A stretch of 64,000 nucleotides of DNA from Solirubrobacterales bacterium 67-14 (lineage in GTDB: Bacteria > Actinomycetota > Thermoleophilia > Solirubrobacterales > 70-9), in the NCBI GenBank assembly GCA_001897355.1, contig MKST01000007.1, positions 186,228 through 250,227 of the forward strand, written 5' to 3'. Position 1 is the first letter of the stretch, and every line of letters starts with the position of its first letter. The notes beneath the pieces were generated by a model, which was not told the DNA's origin, did no database searches, and saw only the letters and a program-made list of their open reading frames with translations. Below, in pieces: positions 8,363-16,698 of this stretch. The position numbers were made by a program, and so were the translations under genes.

Positions 8363-8836
8363 ATGTCAGATCGAGAACTGGGCATCTATCTCAACGACCA
8401 CCTGACCGGGGCGACGGGTGGCGTCGCGCTGGCCCGGCGCGCGGCCGCCAACGCGACCGACGACGAACGCGAGGCGATGTGGATCGAGGTCGGAAATGAG
8501 GTCGCCGAAGATCGTGAAACCCTGATCCGGGTGAGGAACCTGATCGGCGCGAAACCCAACCACCTCAAGTACGCGGTGGCCTGGACCGCCGAAAAGCTCG
8601 GCCGGATGAAGCTCAACGGCTATCTGCTGCGGCGATCGGACCTCGGCGAGTTCCTCGAGCTGGAGATGCTCGTGACCGGCGTCACTGGGAAGCTCTCCCT
8701 CTGGAAGGCGCTGGCCCGGCTCGATGACCCCCGTCTGCGCGAACTCGACTTCGACCAGCTGGTCGAGCGGACCGAGGCGCAGCGGCAGCGGCTCGAACAG
8801 TTCCGGATCGGCCTGGTTCCGGCCGCACTCGGGTAG
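8363..8836 (+). CDS. Conserved actinobacterial helical protein of unknown function
   Basis: 157 residues beginning MSDRELGIYLNDHLTGATGG. The sequence is predicted almost wholly helical, with heptad-like Leu/Arg/Glu spacing and a pattern (HLTGATGGVALARRAA ... EVAEDRETLIRVRNLIG) recalling ferritin-like four-helix proteins found in many Actinobacteria. I see no complete metal-ligand set, so an enzymatic role cannot be claimed. No ribosome site was clear. The aldo/keto reductase follows 50 bases later on the same strand. Confidence 0.75.
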   Translation: MSDRELGIYLNDHLTGATGGVALARRAAANATDDEREAMWIEVGNEVAEDRETLIRVRNLIGAKPNHLKYAVAWTAEKLGRMKLNGYLLRRSDLGEFLELEMLVTGVTGKLSLWKALARLDDPRLRELDFDQLVERTEAQRQRLEQFRIGLVPAALG

Positions 8837-8871
8837 GGCGTGCGCCCGGTTTGCCGGACAAGGCCGTTGGC

Positions 8872-8877
8872 TACCCT
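8872..8877 (+). promoter_or_regulatory. Possible -10 box (TACCCT)
   Basis: TACCCT is 6 bases before a GTG at 8884 and 9 before the ATG at 8887. A TTGCCG lies upstream with a rather short 15-base spacer. If used, the aldo/keto reductase would start leaderless at the GTG. Confidence 0.3.
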
Positions 8878-8886
8878 GGGTTCGTG

Positions 8887-9723
8887 ATGGTTCCAAGCAT
8901 CGACCTGAACGACGGGCATTCGATTCCACAACTTGGTTTCGGGGTCTTCCAGATCGAGCCCGGTGATACCGCCGAGGCGGTTCGGCGGGCCTTGGAGATC
9001 GGCTATCGACACATCGACACCGCCCAGATGTACGGCAACGAGGCGGAGGTCGGCGAGGGGATCCGGGACGCCGGCGTCCCGCGTGAGGAAGTCTTCATCA
9101 CCAGCAAGCTCAACAACGCCCATCACGAACCCGACGACGCCCGCCGCGAGTTCGAGACGACGCTCAACGAGCTTGGCACCGACTACCTGGACCTCTTCCT
9201 GATCCACTGGCCGCTGCCGACCCGGTTCGGCGGTGACTACCCAGCCACCTGGACCGTCCTCGAGGAGTTCAAGGCCGACGGCCGGGCCAAGTCGATCGGC
9301 GTCTCCAATTTCCAGGTCCCGCACCTGGAGCGCCTGGCCGCTCAGACCGACGTGGTCCCGGCGGTCAACCAGATCGAGCTCCACCCCTTCCTGCAGAACC
9401 GGTCGGTCAAAGCCTGGGGCGAGAACCACGGCATCGTCACCGAGGCCTGGTCACCGATCGCCCAGGGCGCCGTGCTCGACGACCCGACGATCGGCGGGAT
9501 CGCCGCCCGCCTCGATCGCAGCCCGGCTCAGGTCACGCTGCGCTGGCACATCCAGAAGGGCAATGTCATCTTCCCCAAGTCGGTCCACCCGGATCGCATG
9601 AAGCTCAATTTCGAGATCTTCGACTTCACCTTGGACGGCGAGGAGATGACGGCGATCGAAGGTCTCGAGCGGGGTGAGGAGGGCCGGACCGGCCCACACC
9701 CCGACACGTTCGACCGGGTCTGA
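8887..9723 (+). CDS. Aldo/keto reductase (AKR5-like)
   Basis: About 278 residues with the complete AKR catalytic tetrad: Asp and Tyr in HIDTAQMYGNE, Lys in TSKLNN, His in IHWPLP. The LGFGVFQIEPG start, GVSNFQVPHLERL and NQIELHPFLQ are typical of the 2,5-diketo-gluconate reductase type. The enzyme reduces aldehydes or ketones with NADPH in the cytoplasm; the C-terminal IFPKSVHPDRMKLNFEIFDF holds the cofactor-phosphate site. The physiological substrate is unknown. A GTG directly before the ATG is an alternative start. Confidence 0.93.
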   Translation: MVPSIDLNDGHSIPQLGFGVFQIEPGDTAEAVRRALEIGYRHIDTAQMYGNEAEVGEGIRDAGVPREEVFITSKLNNAHHEPDDARREFETTLNELGTDYLDLFLIHWPLPTRFGGDYPATWTVLEEFKADGRAKSIGVSNFQVPHLERLAAQTDVVPAVNQIELHPFLQNRSVKAWGENHGIVTEAWSPIAQGAVLDDPTIGGIAARLDRSPAQVTLRWHIQKGNVIFPKSVHPDRMKLNFEIFDFTLDGEEMTAIEGLERGEEGRTGPHPDTFDRV

Positions 9724-9778
9724 CCCGATCCGCGACCGCCCCGGCATCAAATTTGCGGTTGTGGTGACGGACACCGGG

Positions 9779-9784
9779 TACGCT
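9779..9784 (+). promoter_or_regulatory. -10 box (TACGCT), leaderless start
   Basis: TACGCT lies 6 bases before the ATG at 9791. TTGCGG and TTGTGG upstream are candidate -35 boxes, but with spacers of 20 or 14 bases. Confidence 0.4.
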
Positions 9785-9790
9785 GAAACC

Positions 9791-10057
9791 ATGAAACCAC
9801 CGTGGCGCGACCTCGAGGAGAGGCTGGAGTTCGAGAACGAAGCCGATCGCCCGCTGCGCGAATCCGGCGAGGGCGAGTCGGAAGGATTCGAGGAGTCGGA
9901 GCGGGACCTGATCCATCAGACGGAGGACACAGCAGCCGGCCAGAACCCGAAATACGACGCCGGCCTGCCCGAGGAAGAACAAACCGACCCGGAGGTCTAC
10001 GGCGAAGCCGACGAGGTCCTCAGCTCCGAGGAACCGGACTCCGACTACGACGGCTGA
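9791..10057 (+). CDS. Small acidic hypothetical protein
   Basis: 88 residues, strongly acidic (many Glu and Asp, few hydrophobics), probably disordered: MKPPWRDLEERLEFENEADR at the start and an EEP-Asp-Ser-rich tail. No domain recognised. The ATG is preceded by a -10-like TACGCT at leaderless spacing, and no other gene explains the interval, so I treat it as real. It is convergent with the Fpg-like gene. Confidence 0.6.
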   Translation: MKPPWRDLEERLEFENEADRPLRESGEGESEGFEESERDLIHQTEDTAAGQNPKYDAGLPEEEQTDPEVYGEADEVLSSEEPDSDYDG

Positions 10058-10081
10058 CCACGGCCGGGCCGGGTGTCCCGT

Positions 10082-10939
10082 CTACTTGAGCAGCCGGGAC
10101 AGGCGGCGATCCTTGAGCGGCTGCCCGCCGGTCTGCTCTTCCGGGCAGTAACAGAGCACGTACTCGCTGTAGTGAACGGCGTGGATCTCGGCCCCGCAGC
10201 GCGTGCATGGCTCCCCCTCACGGCCGTGGACCTCGAGCGGTTTCGGCAGCTTGTCCGGCAACGGCAGGCTCAGCTCCCTTTCGTAGAAGGAGATCGCACC
10301 ATCCAGCCGGTCGTGGATCGCGCGGATGAGGCTTTCGGTCTCTGACGGGTCCAGGTCGGCCGCGCGTTTGAAGGGGGAGAGCCGGGCGCTCCAGAGGATC
10401 TCGTCGGCCCAGGTGCGACCGATCCCGGCCAGGGTCCGTTGGTCGCGCAGCAGCGAGTAGAGCGGACGGTCGGTGGTGGACACGGCTTCCGCCGGCACCG
10501 GTTCGGGCCAGGCCTCGGGACCGAGCTTCACGACCTCCTCGTCGTCCTCGATTTCGCCGGCCGGCAGCAGCTTGGCCCAGGCCCGCTGCTTGGTCCCGAA
10601 CTCCCTCAGCCGCAACTCCCGTCCAGCCTCTCCGTCACCTTCCAGGCGAATCAGAACGCGCGAGGTGCGGTCCTTCGGGCCGGCCCGTTTGCCGAAGAGC
10701 TGGAGCCGGCCGGCCGACATCAGGTGGGTCAGCAGCGAAAGACCGGAGGCGAAATCGACGATCAGCAGCTTGCCTCGCCGACGGATCCCGGCGACCTGGT
10801 CGCCGGCCAAGCCGTCGAGCGGTGGCTTGAACGTTTTCATCGCGTTGATGCCCGGCGCCACCGCCGATTCGACTTTCGCTCCGCGCGTGGCCTGGTCGAG
10901 GAGCCGTGCCGTGATCTCGACCTCGGGCAGCTCCGGCAT
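10082..10939 (-). CDS. Fpg/Nei-family DNA glycosylase with altered zinc finger
   Basis: 285 residues. MPELPEVE supplies the Pro2 nucleophile and Glu3; Lys57 in RRRGKLLIV is the usual phosphate contact. The helix-two-turn-helix region reads RTLAGIGRTWADEILW, where most Fpg proteins have an Asn in GIGN. The C-terminal finger has Cys245, Cys248 and Cys265, but the fourth ligand position is Glu268 (PEEQ instead of PECQ); an extra Cys263 is nearby. It is probably a base-excision glycosylase/lyase for oxidised bases, of a divergent actinobacterial subgroup. It is the third gene of a tight operon after the GNAT and methyltransferase genes (3-base gap). Confidence 0.88.
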   Translation of the reverse strand: MPELPEVEITARLLDQATRGAKVESAVAPGINAMKTFKPPLDGLAGDQVAGIRRRGKLLIVDFASGLSLLTHLMSAGRLQLFGKRAGPKDRTSRVLIRLEGDGEAGRELRLREFGTKQRAWAKLLPAGEIEDDEEVVKLGPEAWPEPVPAEAVSTTDRPLYSLLRDQRTLAGIGRTWADEILWSARLSPFKRAADLDPSETESLIRAIHDRLDGAISFYERELSLPLPDKLPKPLEVHGREGEPCTRCGAEIHAVHYSEYVLCYCPEEQTGGQPLKDRRLSRLLK

Positions 10940-10942
10940 CGC

Positions 10943-11620
10943 TCAGGAGGCGGGGTCAGCGACCGGCCGGGCGACGCCGCTGACGATCGGCCGGACGACC
11001 GGCGGCATCGGGAACTTGTCCTGTTCGGCGACGACCTCGACCTCGAAGCCGCTGGCCTTCAGCATCGGCACCGTGCGCCGGTTGCAGTGGCAACCGTCGG
11101 CGAACTTCTTCCACGGCCCCTCCAACCGGTCTTGCAGACGGCCCAGCCGGGGCTTGTCGGAACGCACATGCTCCATGAACAGGAACCGGCCGTCAGGCTT
11201 GAGCACGCGTCGGATCTCGGCCGCGGTCGCTTCCGGGTCGGCGACCGTGCAGAGCACCAGGGTCTCGACCACGGTGTCGAAGCTGTCGTCCTCGAAGGGC
11301 AGCAGCTCCCCGGGGGCGCGCACGATTTCCGCGGAAACCCCGGGCGGCCTCGGCTTGGCGGCCAGCAACTTCGCCTTGTGGACGTCGGGCTCGACCAGGA
11401 CGAGGCGTTCCAGGCCGCACGGATAGTGGCCCAGGTTGAGCCCGGTGCCCGCCCCCAGTTCGAGTACGGACCCGGAAACCTGGGCCACCACCTTGTGGCG
11501 CCAGCGTCGGAATCCGGTCTTCTCGCCCAGCCAGAGGACGGGTTCATACAAGCGGGCCGAAAGCCGGCTGCCCGGAACCCGGTCGGCCGCCTCCTCCGCC
11601 TCTTCCCGGGTTGCCGTCAC
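10943..11620 (-). CDS. Class I SAM-dependent methyltransferase
   Basis: 225 residues. Motif I is VLELGAGTGLNLGHYP, followed by LVLVEPD (motif II acidic end), APGELLPFEDDSFDTVVETLVLCTVAD and an ISxLKPDGRFLFMEHV-type post-motif, a Methyltransf_11 layout. The C-terminal FADGCHCNRRTVPMLKASGFEVE is shared with the METTL7/UbiE-like membrane-associated group. The substrate is unknown. The GTG start overlaps the TGA of the upstream GNAT gene in the sequence GTGA, so translation is coupled. The open frame further upstream is only antisense to other genes. Confidence 0.88.
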   Translation of the reverse strand: MTATREEAEEAADRVPGSRLSARLYEPVLWLGEKTGFRRWRHKVVAQVSGSVLELGAGTGLNLGHYPCGLERLVLVEPDVHKAKLLAAKPRPPGVSAEIVRAPGELLPFEDDSFDTVVETLVLCTVADPEATAAEIRRVLKPDGRFLFMEHVRSDKPRLGRLQDRLEGPWKKFADGCHCNRRTVPMLKASGFEVEVVAEQDKFPMPPVVRPIVSGVARPVADPAS

Positions 11621-11901
11621 CCTTCCTCCGGATGCTCCGCGACCCACTTGCGGACGAAGGAGCATTGCGGCACGATCGCCAGGTTTCGCGACCGGGCGTC
11701 GGTCACCGCGAACTCGATCAGCTTGGTACCGAGGCCCCGGCCGCCGAAGGCGGGGTCGATCTCGGTGTGGGTGAAAGTGATCACATCCCCGTCGAGTCGA
11801 TAGTCCGCCAGCCCGGCCAGTTGGCCTTCGAACTCGATCTCGTAGCGGCAACGGCCTTCCGCGTCGCTCACGTTGACGGTTGGGTCTTCGGTATCTGCCA
11901 T
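11617..11901 (-). CDS. YidJ/YjdJ-type small GNAT acetyltransferase
   Basis: 94 residues of the compact GCN5-related family (Acetyltransf_CG). VITFTHTEIDPAFGGRGLGTKLIEFAV holds the acetyl-CoA pyrophosphate loop (GGRGLG), and FVRKWVAEHPEE is the family's C-terminal signature. Substrate unknown. It is the first gene of the GNAT - methyltransferase - Fpg-like operon. The ATG has TAACAT 6 bases upstream and no ribosome site, consistent with a leaderless transcript. Confidence 0.9.
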   Translation of the reverse strand: MADTEDPTVNVSDAEGRCRYEIEFEGQLAGLADYRLDGDVITFTHTEIDPAFGGRGLGTKLIEFAVTDARSRNLAIVPQCSFVRKWVAEHPEEG

Positions 11902-11907
11902 TGGCCC

Positions 11908-11913
11908 ATGTTA
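11908..11913 (-). promoter_or_regulatory. -10 box (TAACAT), leaderless start
   Basis: On the minus strand, TAACAT ends 6 bases before the ATG of the GNAT gene, which opens the three-gene operon. Confidence 0.45.
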
Positions 11914-11987
11914 GAACCCGTCGTGGCCGAGCCCGCGACGGTCGGCAGGTTTCGTCTTCGTCGCTGGTGGTTAAATGAACTGCGGTC

Positions 11988-12539
11988 ATGTCCGACTTCG
12001 AACCGACGCTCTCGAGCGAAAAGCTCGTCGAAGCGACCGGCAGGAACTGGGAGCAGTGGCTTGAGCTGCTGGACCAGGCCGGTGCGATCAAGCGAACCCA
12101 CACCGAAATTGCCCGCTGGCTGACCGACGAGCAGGGGGTTCCCGGCTGGTGGGCGCAATCGATCACCGTCGGCTACGAAAGAGCACGGGGGCTGCGCGAG
12201 CCCGGCCAAAGGGCGAACGGCTGGTCGGTGACCGCCTCGAAGACGATCGAGGTCCCAGTTGAAAGGGCCTTCGAGGCATTCCAGCGGGATTCCCTGCTCG
12301 AGCGCTGGCTGCCGGACACGAGGCTCTCCCTCCGCACCGCCACCGCCCCGGTTTCTGCCCGCTACGACTGGGGCGACGGCTCGACCCGGCTGGTCGTGAA
12401 CTTCGAAAGCCTCGGTCCGGACCGTTGCCGGGTCGCCCTCGAACACGAGAAACTGCCCGACGCCCAGATCGCCGAGAGGATGCAGGCCTGGTGGCGCGAA
12501 AGGGTCACCGCCCTGAAGGATCTGCTTGAACAAGGCTGA
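11988..12539 (+). CDS. DUF4287 - SRPBCC fusion protein
   Basis: 183 residues in two parts. Residues 1-75 match DUF4287: EATGRNWEQWLELLDQAGA, HTEIARWL, GVPGWWAQSITVGYERARGLR. Residues 80-183 are a START/AHSA1-like SRPBCC domain: TASKTIEVPVERAFEAFQRD, RWLPDTRLSLRTATA, LVVNFESLGPDRCRVALEHEKL. SRPBCC proteins bind small hydrophobic ligands, and the same fusion is common in Actinobacteria, but no ligand is known. It is divergent from the GNAT operon. Confidence 0.88.
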   Translation: MSDFEPTLSSEKLVEATGRNWEQWLELLDQAGAIKRTHTEIARWLTDEQGVPGWWAQSITVGYERARGLREPGQRANGWSVTASKTIEVPVERAFEAFQRDSLLERWLPDTRLSLRTATAPVSARYDWGDGSTRLVVNFESLGPDRCRVALEHEKLPDAQIAERMQAWWRERVTALKDLLEQG

Positions 12540-12625
12540 CCCGGACGTCCGGAGCGCGGCCAGCGATCCCGGACCGATCATCTACTATCCCCCCGGTCCC
12601 GTCCCCGCTCATTCGAAAGGTCTTG

Positions 12626-13087
12626 ATGAGAAACCCCCTAGCCGTCGGCGCCGCGACTCTCGCCGTCGTGCTTTCCCTCGGTCTTGCCGCCTGCGGCTCC
12701 AGTGACGATTCCGGTGATTCCGGCGACAGCACGCTGAGCAACTCCGAGTTGATCGCCCAGGCCGATCAGGTCTGCACCGACTACAACAAGAAGCTGACGA
12801 AGATCCAGGAGAACACCGATCTGACCGCCGACTCCAGCAAGGAAGACATCGCGGCCTTCATCAGCGACGACATCGTCCCGCTGTACAAGGACCAGATCGC
12901 GTCCCTGCGCGAGCTGAACCCGAACGAGGACGACGCCGACGATTTCAACGACATCGTCGACACCCTGGACTCGGAGTTGAAGGCGGTCGAGGACGATCCG
13001 GAGGGCTCGATCGACGAGTCCGATCCCTTCGCCGGCGCGACTGCGAAGGCCAAGGAGTTCGGCCTCAAGGTCTGCGGCTCCAACTAG
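12626..13087 (+). CDS. Secreted lipoprotein of unknown function
   Basis: 153 residues. The signal peptide RNPLAVGAATLAVVLSLGLAA ends in a lipobox LAAC with the lipidated Cys23, followed by a Ser/Asp/Gly linker. The mature part is acidic and helical with two further cysteines (VCTDYN and KVCGSN) that could form a disulfide. No enzymatic motif is visible. AAGG lies 5 bases before the ATG; a TTG directly before it is a less likely start. A strong terminator follows. Confidence 0.8.
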   Translation: MRNPLAVGAATLAVVLSLGLAACGSSDDSGDSGDSTLSNSELIAQADQVCTDYNKKLTKIQENTDLTADSSKEDIAAFISDDIVPLYKDQIASLRELNPNEDDADDFNDIVDTLDSELKAVEDDPEGSIDESDPFAGATAKAKEFGLKVCGSN

Positions 13088-13115
13088 CCAGGAGCGAGAG
13101 CAGAAGGATCCACCG

Positions 13116-13149
13116 GGAGCCGTCCGCGGAAGCGGGCGGCTCCTTTCTT
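13116..13149 (+). terminator. Rho-independent terminator
   Basis: GGAGCCGTCCGC pairs with GCGGGCGGCTCC (12 base pairs, one G-T) around a GGAA loop, followed by TTTCTTG. It ends the lipoprotein transcript. Confidence 0.8.
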
Positions 13150-13204
13150 GTTTCGCGGCCTGTCGAGATAGGCTCTCGGTGGAACCGAGGAGAGGAGCAC
13201 CGAG

Positions 13205-15166
13205 GTGCTTGACGAGAACCGCCTTGCCGTCCTGAACTGCGTCTGCGACACGATCGTGCCGTCGCTCGTGCGGGAGAACGACCCGACCGGCTTCTGGGCC
13301 AGATCGGCCGCCGACACCGGGGCCGACCAGGCTGTCGCCCAGGCGATCAGCGAGATGCCGGAGGCCGACCAGGCCGGCATGGCCGAGTTGCTCGACGGGC
13401 TCGCGATGCAGGGCTTCACCGCGCTTTCCCAGGCCTCCCGTGAGCAGATCCTGACCAACATGTCGCTCGCCAGCCGCCAGGCGGCGATCGGAGTCGGGGC
13501 GTTGACCCAGCTCACTCTCTTCTTCCATTACGGCCTGCCTCCCAACCCCGCCTGGGAGCAGTTCGGCTTCCCCGGCCCGACCTCCCCTCCGCCCCAGGTC
13601 GAGAAGCCGATCCATCCGCTCTCGCCGGCCGACGGCGAGGTGCTCGAGGCGGACGCAGTCGTGGTCGGTTCGGGCGCCGGCGGCGGGGTGATCGCCGCTC
13701 GCCTGGCCGAGGCCGGCCTCAAAGTGCTCGTGCTGGAAGCCGGCGGCTACTTCAACGAGGCCGACTTCGACCAGACCGAGTTGAACGGCTTTGCTCGCAT
13801 GTACTGGCGCGGCGGCCCGAGCTACACCGCCGATTACAACATCAGCCTGCAAGCCGGCAGCTGCCTCGGCGGCGGCACGGTGATCAACTGGACCAACTGC
13901 CTCAAGCCGAAGCCGTGGGTCCGTCAGGAATGGGCGGACGAGTACGGGTTGGATGATGTGAACACCCCCGACTTCGACCGTCACGTCGACTCGATCTGGG
14001 AGCGGATCAAGGTCAACAACCAGTGCTCCGAGCTGAACCAGACCCAGAAGACCTGGATCGACGCAGCCCAGCAGCTCGGCTGGAGCTGGCACAAGACCGA
14101 CCGCAACTGGGACCAGGAGAAGCACGACCCGCTGGTTGCCGGCCTGATGGGCTGGGGTGACCAGTCCGGTGCCAAGCAGTCGACCCTGAAGACCTACCTC
14201 CAAGATGCCGTGGAGAACGGCGCCGAGATCATCGTCGGATGCCAGGCCGAGAGGGTGCTGGTCGAGAACGGCCGTGCGGCCGGGGTCGAGGCAGTGACCG
14301 AAGGTGGCCGGGTCACGATCCGCGCGCCCCGGGTCGTGGTTGCCGGCGGTGCGCTCGAGTCACCGGCCCTGCTGCTGCGTTCCGGGATCGGCGGACCGGC
14401 GGCCGGGAAGCATCTCCGGCTCCACCCTTGCACCTTGATCTTCGCGAGCTATGCGGATGATCAGAAGGCCTGGTGGGGCCCGCCCCATGCCGCCGTGGTC
14501 GACCAGTTCGACCAGGGCCTCGAGGACGACGGCTACGGTTTCCTGATCGAGGGCGCTCAGTACACGACCGGCCTGGGTGGCTCCGCGATCCCGTTCACGA
14601 CCGCCGGTCAGCACCGCGAACTGATGGCCGGGTACGCGAACGGCTCGATCACGATCAACCTGACCCGGGAGCGTGGTGGCGGCCAGGTGCTGATCGACGG
14701 CGACGGCCAGTCGATGCCGCTCTACTCGCTGGACGATCCCCGCGACATCGCCAACATGCACTTCGGCCTCGAACAGCAGGTCAGGCTCCACCATGCAGCC
14801 GGTGCCAACCAGATCTACGCGCTGGCGACCGGCATGCCGGGCTGGCGGGTCGGCGACGACCTCGAGGCATTCGTCGATCGCATCCATCGGATCCCGCTCC
14901 GGGCCGGTGGGGCGAAGCTCTTCTCCGCCCATCAGATGGGCAGCTGCCGGATGGGATCCGACCCCGAGTCCAGCGTGGCGGACCCTCGTGGCGAGCTGCA
15001 TGACGTGCCCGGGGTCTGGATCGGTGACGGCTCCGCCTTCCCGACGCCCTCGGGCACAAACCCGATGATCACCATCATGTCGCTGGCCTCCCGCACCGCC
15101 GAGAAGATCCTCGAGCAGGCCGGCGCCACGCGAACCGCGAGCCAGGAAACGGAGGCAGCAGCATGA
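13205..15166 (+). CDS. GMC-family alcohol oxidase with N-terminal Gluconate_2-dh3-like domain
   Basis: 653 residues. Residues 1-120 resemble gluconate dehydrogenase subunit 3/fatty alcohol oxidase N-terminal helices. From about residue 150, VVVGSGAGGGVIAARLAEAGLKVLVLEAG is the FAD ADP-binding motif; AGSCLGGGTVINWTN follows, and the C-terminal part has HQMGSCRMG and SGTNPMITIMSLASRTAEKIL with the catalytic His/Asn region. This matches long-chain fatty alcohol oxidase-like GMC enzymes that turn alcohols into aldehydes. The GTG has a GAGGAGAGGAG ribosome site. The aldehyde dehydrogenase follows with an ATGA overlap, so the product is probably handed straight on for oxidation. Confidence 0.9.
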   Translation: MLDENRLAVLNCVCDTIVPSLVRENDPTGFWARSAADTGADQAVAQAISEMPEADQAGMAELLDGLAMQGFTALSQASREQILTNMSLASRQAAIGVGALTQLTLFFHYGLPPNPAWEQFGFPGPTSPPPQVEKPIHPLSPADGEVLEADAVVVGSGAGGGVIAARLAEAGLKVLVLEAGGYFNEADFDQTELNGFARMYWRGGPSYTADYNISLQAGSCLGGGTVINWTNCLKPKPWVRQEWADEYGLDDVNTPDFDRHVDSIWERIKVNNQCSELNQTQKTWIDAAQQLGWSWHKTDRNWDQEKHDPLVAGLMGWGDQSGAKQSTLKTYLQDAVENGAEIIVGCQAERVLVENGRAAGVEAVTEGGRVTIRAPRVVVAGGALESPALLLRSGIGGPAAGKHLRLHPCTLIFASYADDQKAWWGPPHAAVVDQFDQGLEDDGYGFLIEGAQYTTGLGGSAIPFTTAGQHRELMAGYANGSITINLTRERGGGQVLIDGDGQSMPLYSLDDPRDIANMHFGLEQQVRLHHAAGANQIYALATGMPGWRVGDDLEAFVDRIHRIPLRAGGAKLFSAHQMGSCRMGSDPESSVADPRGELHDVPGVWIGDGSAFPTPSGTNPMITIMSLASRTAEKILEQAGATRTASQETEAAA

Positions 15167-16626
15167 ACCCGAGCACGGCTCCCGCCGAAACCGAAACCGG
15201 CACCGAAGCTCCCCACACGAGCCGCCTCTTCATCGGCGGGGAGTGGCGCGAACCCTCCTCGACCGACACGATCGAGGTGATCAACTCGGTCACCGAAGAG
15301 GTGATGGCCACCGTCCCGGCCGGCAGCCCGGTCGACGTCGACTTCGCGGTCGAGGCGGCCCGCGCGGCCCTGCCCGAATGGAAGGCGCTTTCGGTCCAGG
15401 AGCGGGCCGGTTTCTGCACCCTGGTCGGCCACGGCCTGCAGGACCGGGCCGAGGAGATCGCCGGCCTGGTCAGTCAGGAGCTCGGCACCCCGGTCACCGA
15501 GGGCATGCTGATCCAGGCGGCCCTGCCGGCGATCGACTTCACCTCGATGGAGTTCCTGATCGAGGAGATGCCGTGGGAGCAGACGATCGGCAACTCGAAG
15601 GTGCTCCGCGAGCCGCTCGGCGTGGTCGGCGCGATCACCCCGTGGAACTATCCGATCCACCAGATCGCGGCCAAGGTCGCCCCTGCGATCACCGCCGGCA
15701 ACACGGTGGTCCTCAAGCCGAGTGAGACGACTCCGCTAGCCGCCTACCTGCTGATGGAGGTGATCGAGTCGGTCGGCCTGCCCGGCGGCGTGGTCAACAT
15801 GGTGCCTGGCACCGGCCCGGTGGTCGGCGAGGCGATCGCCTCCCACCCCGGCATCGAGATGGTCTCCTTCACCGGCTCCACCCGAGCCGGGATCCGGGTC
15901 TCCGAGCTGGCCGCCGCCTCGGTCAAGCCGGTCACGGTCGAGCTCGGCGGCAAGTCGGCAAACGTGATCCTCGACGACGCGGATTACGAGGCAGCGGTGG
16001 TCAACGGGGTCCGCAAGTGCTTCATCAACGGCGGCCAGACCTGCTCCGCCCTGACCCGGATGCTGGTCCCCCGCGAGGCATTGCCGGTGGTCGAGGCGGT
16101 GGCGGCCGCGGCCCTAGCCGAGATCAAGACCGGCGACCCGGCCGACCCGGAGACCCAGATCGGCCCGATGAGCTCGGCCGTCCAGCGTGACCGGGTCCGC
16201 GGCTACATCGAGAAGGGAATCGAGGAGGGCGCGAAGCTGGTCGCCGGCGGTCCGGAAACCCCGGAAGGCCTCGAGACCGGCTTCTTCGTCCAGCCGACCG
16301 TCTTCTCCGAGGTCACCCCGGAGATGACGATCGCCCGCGAGGAGATCTTCGGCCCGGTCCTTTCGATCCTGCCCTACGACAGCGAAGAAGAGGCGATTGC
16401 GCTGGCCAACGACTCGGACTACGGCCTGGCCGGCGGGGTCTGGTCATCGGATCAGGAGCGCGCCGTCGCCGTGGCCGGCCGGATCGAGACCGGCCAGGTC
16501 GAGGTCAACGGCGCGGCCTTCAACCCGCTCGCCCCCTTCGGGGGCCGCAAGCTCTCCGGCCACGGCCGCGAACTCGGCCCTTACGGGATCGACGACTTCC
16601 TCACCCTCAAGTCGATCCAGCTCTAG
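15163..16626 (+). CDS. NAD(P)-dependent aldehyde dehydrogenase
   Basis: 487 residues, standard ALDH length. [20 protein letters not shown] and [10 protein letters not shown] form the cofactor site, FTGSTRAGI the Rossmann glycines, [12 protein letters not shown] the general-base Glu, and [13 protein letters not shown] the catalytic Cys294. It oxidises an aldehyde to the acid. The start overlaps the GMC oxidase stop (ATGA), so the two genes form a coupled alcohol-to-acid pathway. The residue pattern does not tell which aldehyde. A long hairpin follows the stop. Confidence 0.93.
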   Translation: MNPSTAPAETETGTEAPHTSRLFIGGEWREPSSTDTIEVINSVTEEVMATVPAGSPVDVDFAVEAARAALPEWKALSVQERAGFCTLVGHGLQDRAEEIAGLVSQELGTPVTEGMLIQAALPAIDFTSMEFLIEEMPWEQTIGNSKVLREPLGVVGAITPWNYPIHQIAAKVAPAITAGNTVVLKPSETTPLAAYLLMEVIESVGLPGGVVNMVPGTGPVVGEAIASHPGIEMVSFTGSTRAGIRVSELAAASVKPVTVELGGKSANVILDDADYEAAVVNGVRKCFINGGQTCSALTRMLVPREALPVVEAVAAAALAEIKTGDPADPETQIGPMSSAVQRDRVRGYIEKGIEEGAKLVAGGPETPEGLETGFFVQPTVFSEVTPEMTIAREEIFGPVLSILPYDSEEEAIALANDSDYGLAGGVWSSDQERAVAVAGRIETGQVEVNGAAFNPLAPFGGRKLSGHGRELGPYGIDDFLTLKSIQL

Positions 16627-16645
16627 CTTCGCTCGCCGCCGCCCG

Positions 16646-16696
16646 CGGTGAGGTTGAGATTTCGAGCGCTATATGGCGGAAATCTCAACCTCACCG
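16646..16696. terminator. Long perfect hairpin between convergent genes
   Basis: GGTGAGGTTGAGATTTC (16647-16663) is repeated as a perfect reverse complement at 16679-16695, extended by one further C-G pair; the 15-base loop can itself form a 3-bp inner stem. No T-tract flanks it. It sits exactly between the stops of the aldehyde dehydrogenase and the ABC permease, so a two-way terminator is likely; a repeated palindromic element is the alternative. Confidence 0.5.
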
Positions 16697-16698
16697 GT

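Noticed and set aside
12541-12552. Perfect palindrome CCGGACGTCCGG just after the DUF4287-SRPBCC gene.
   Set aside because: Only 12 bases, expected in GC-rich DNA, not beside a promoter; no basis to call it a site.
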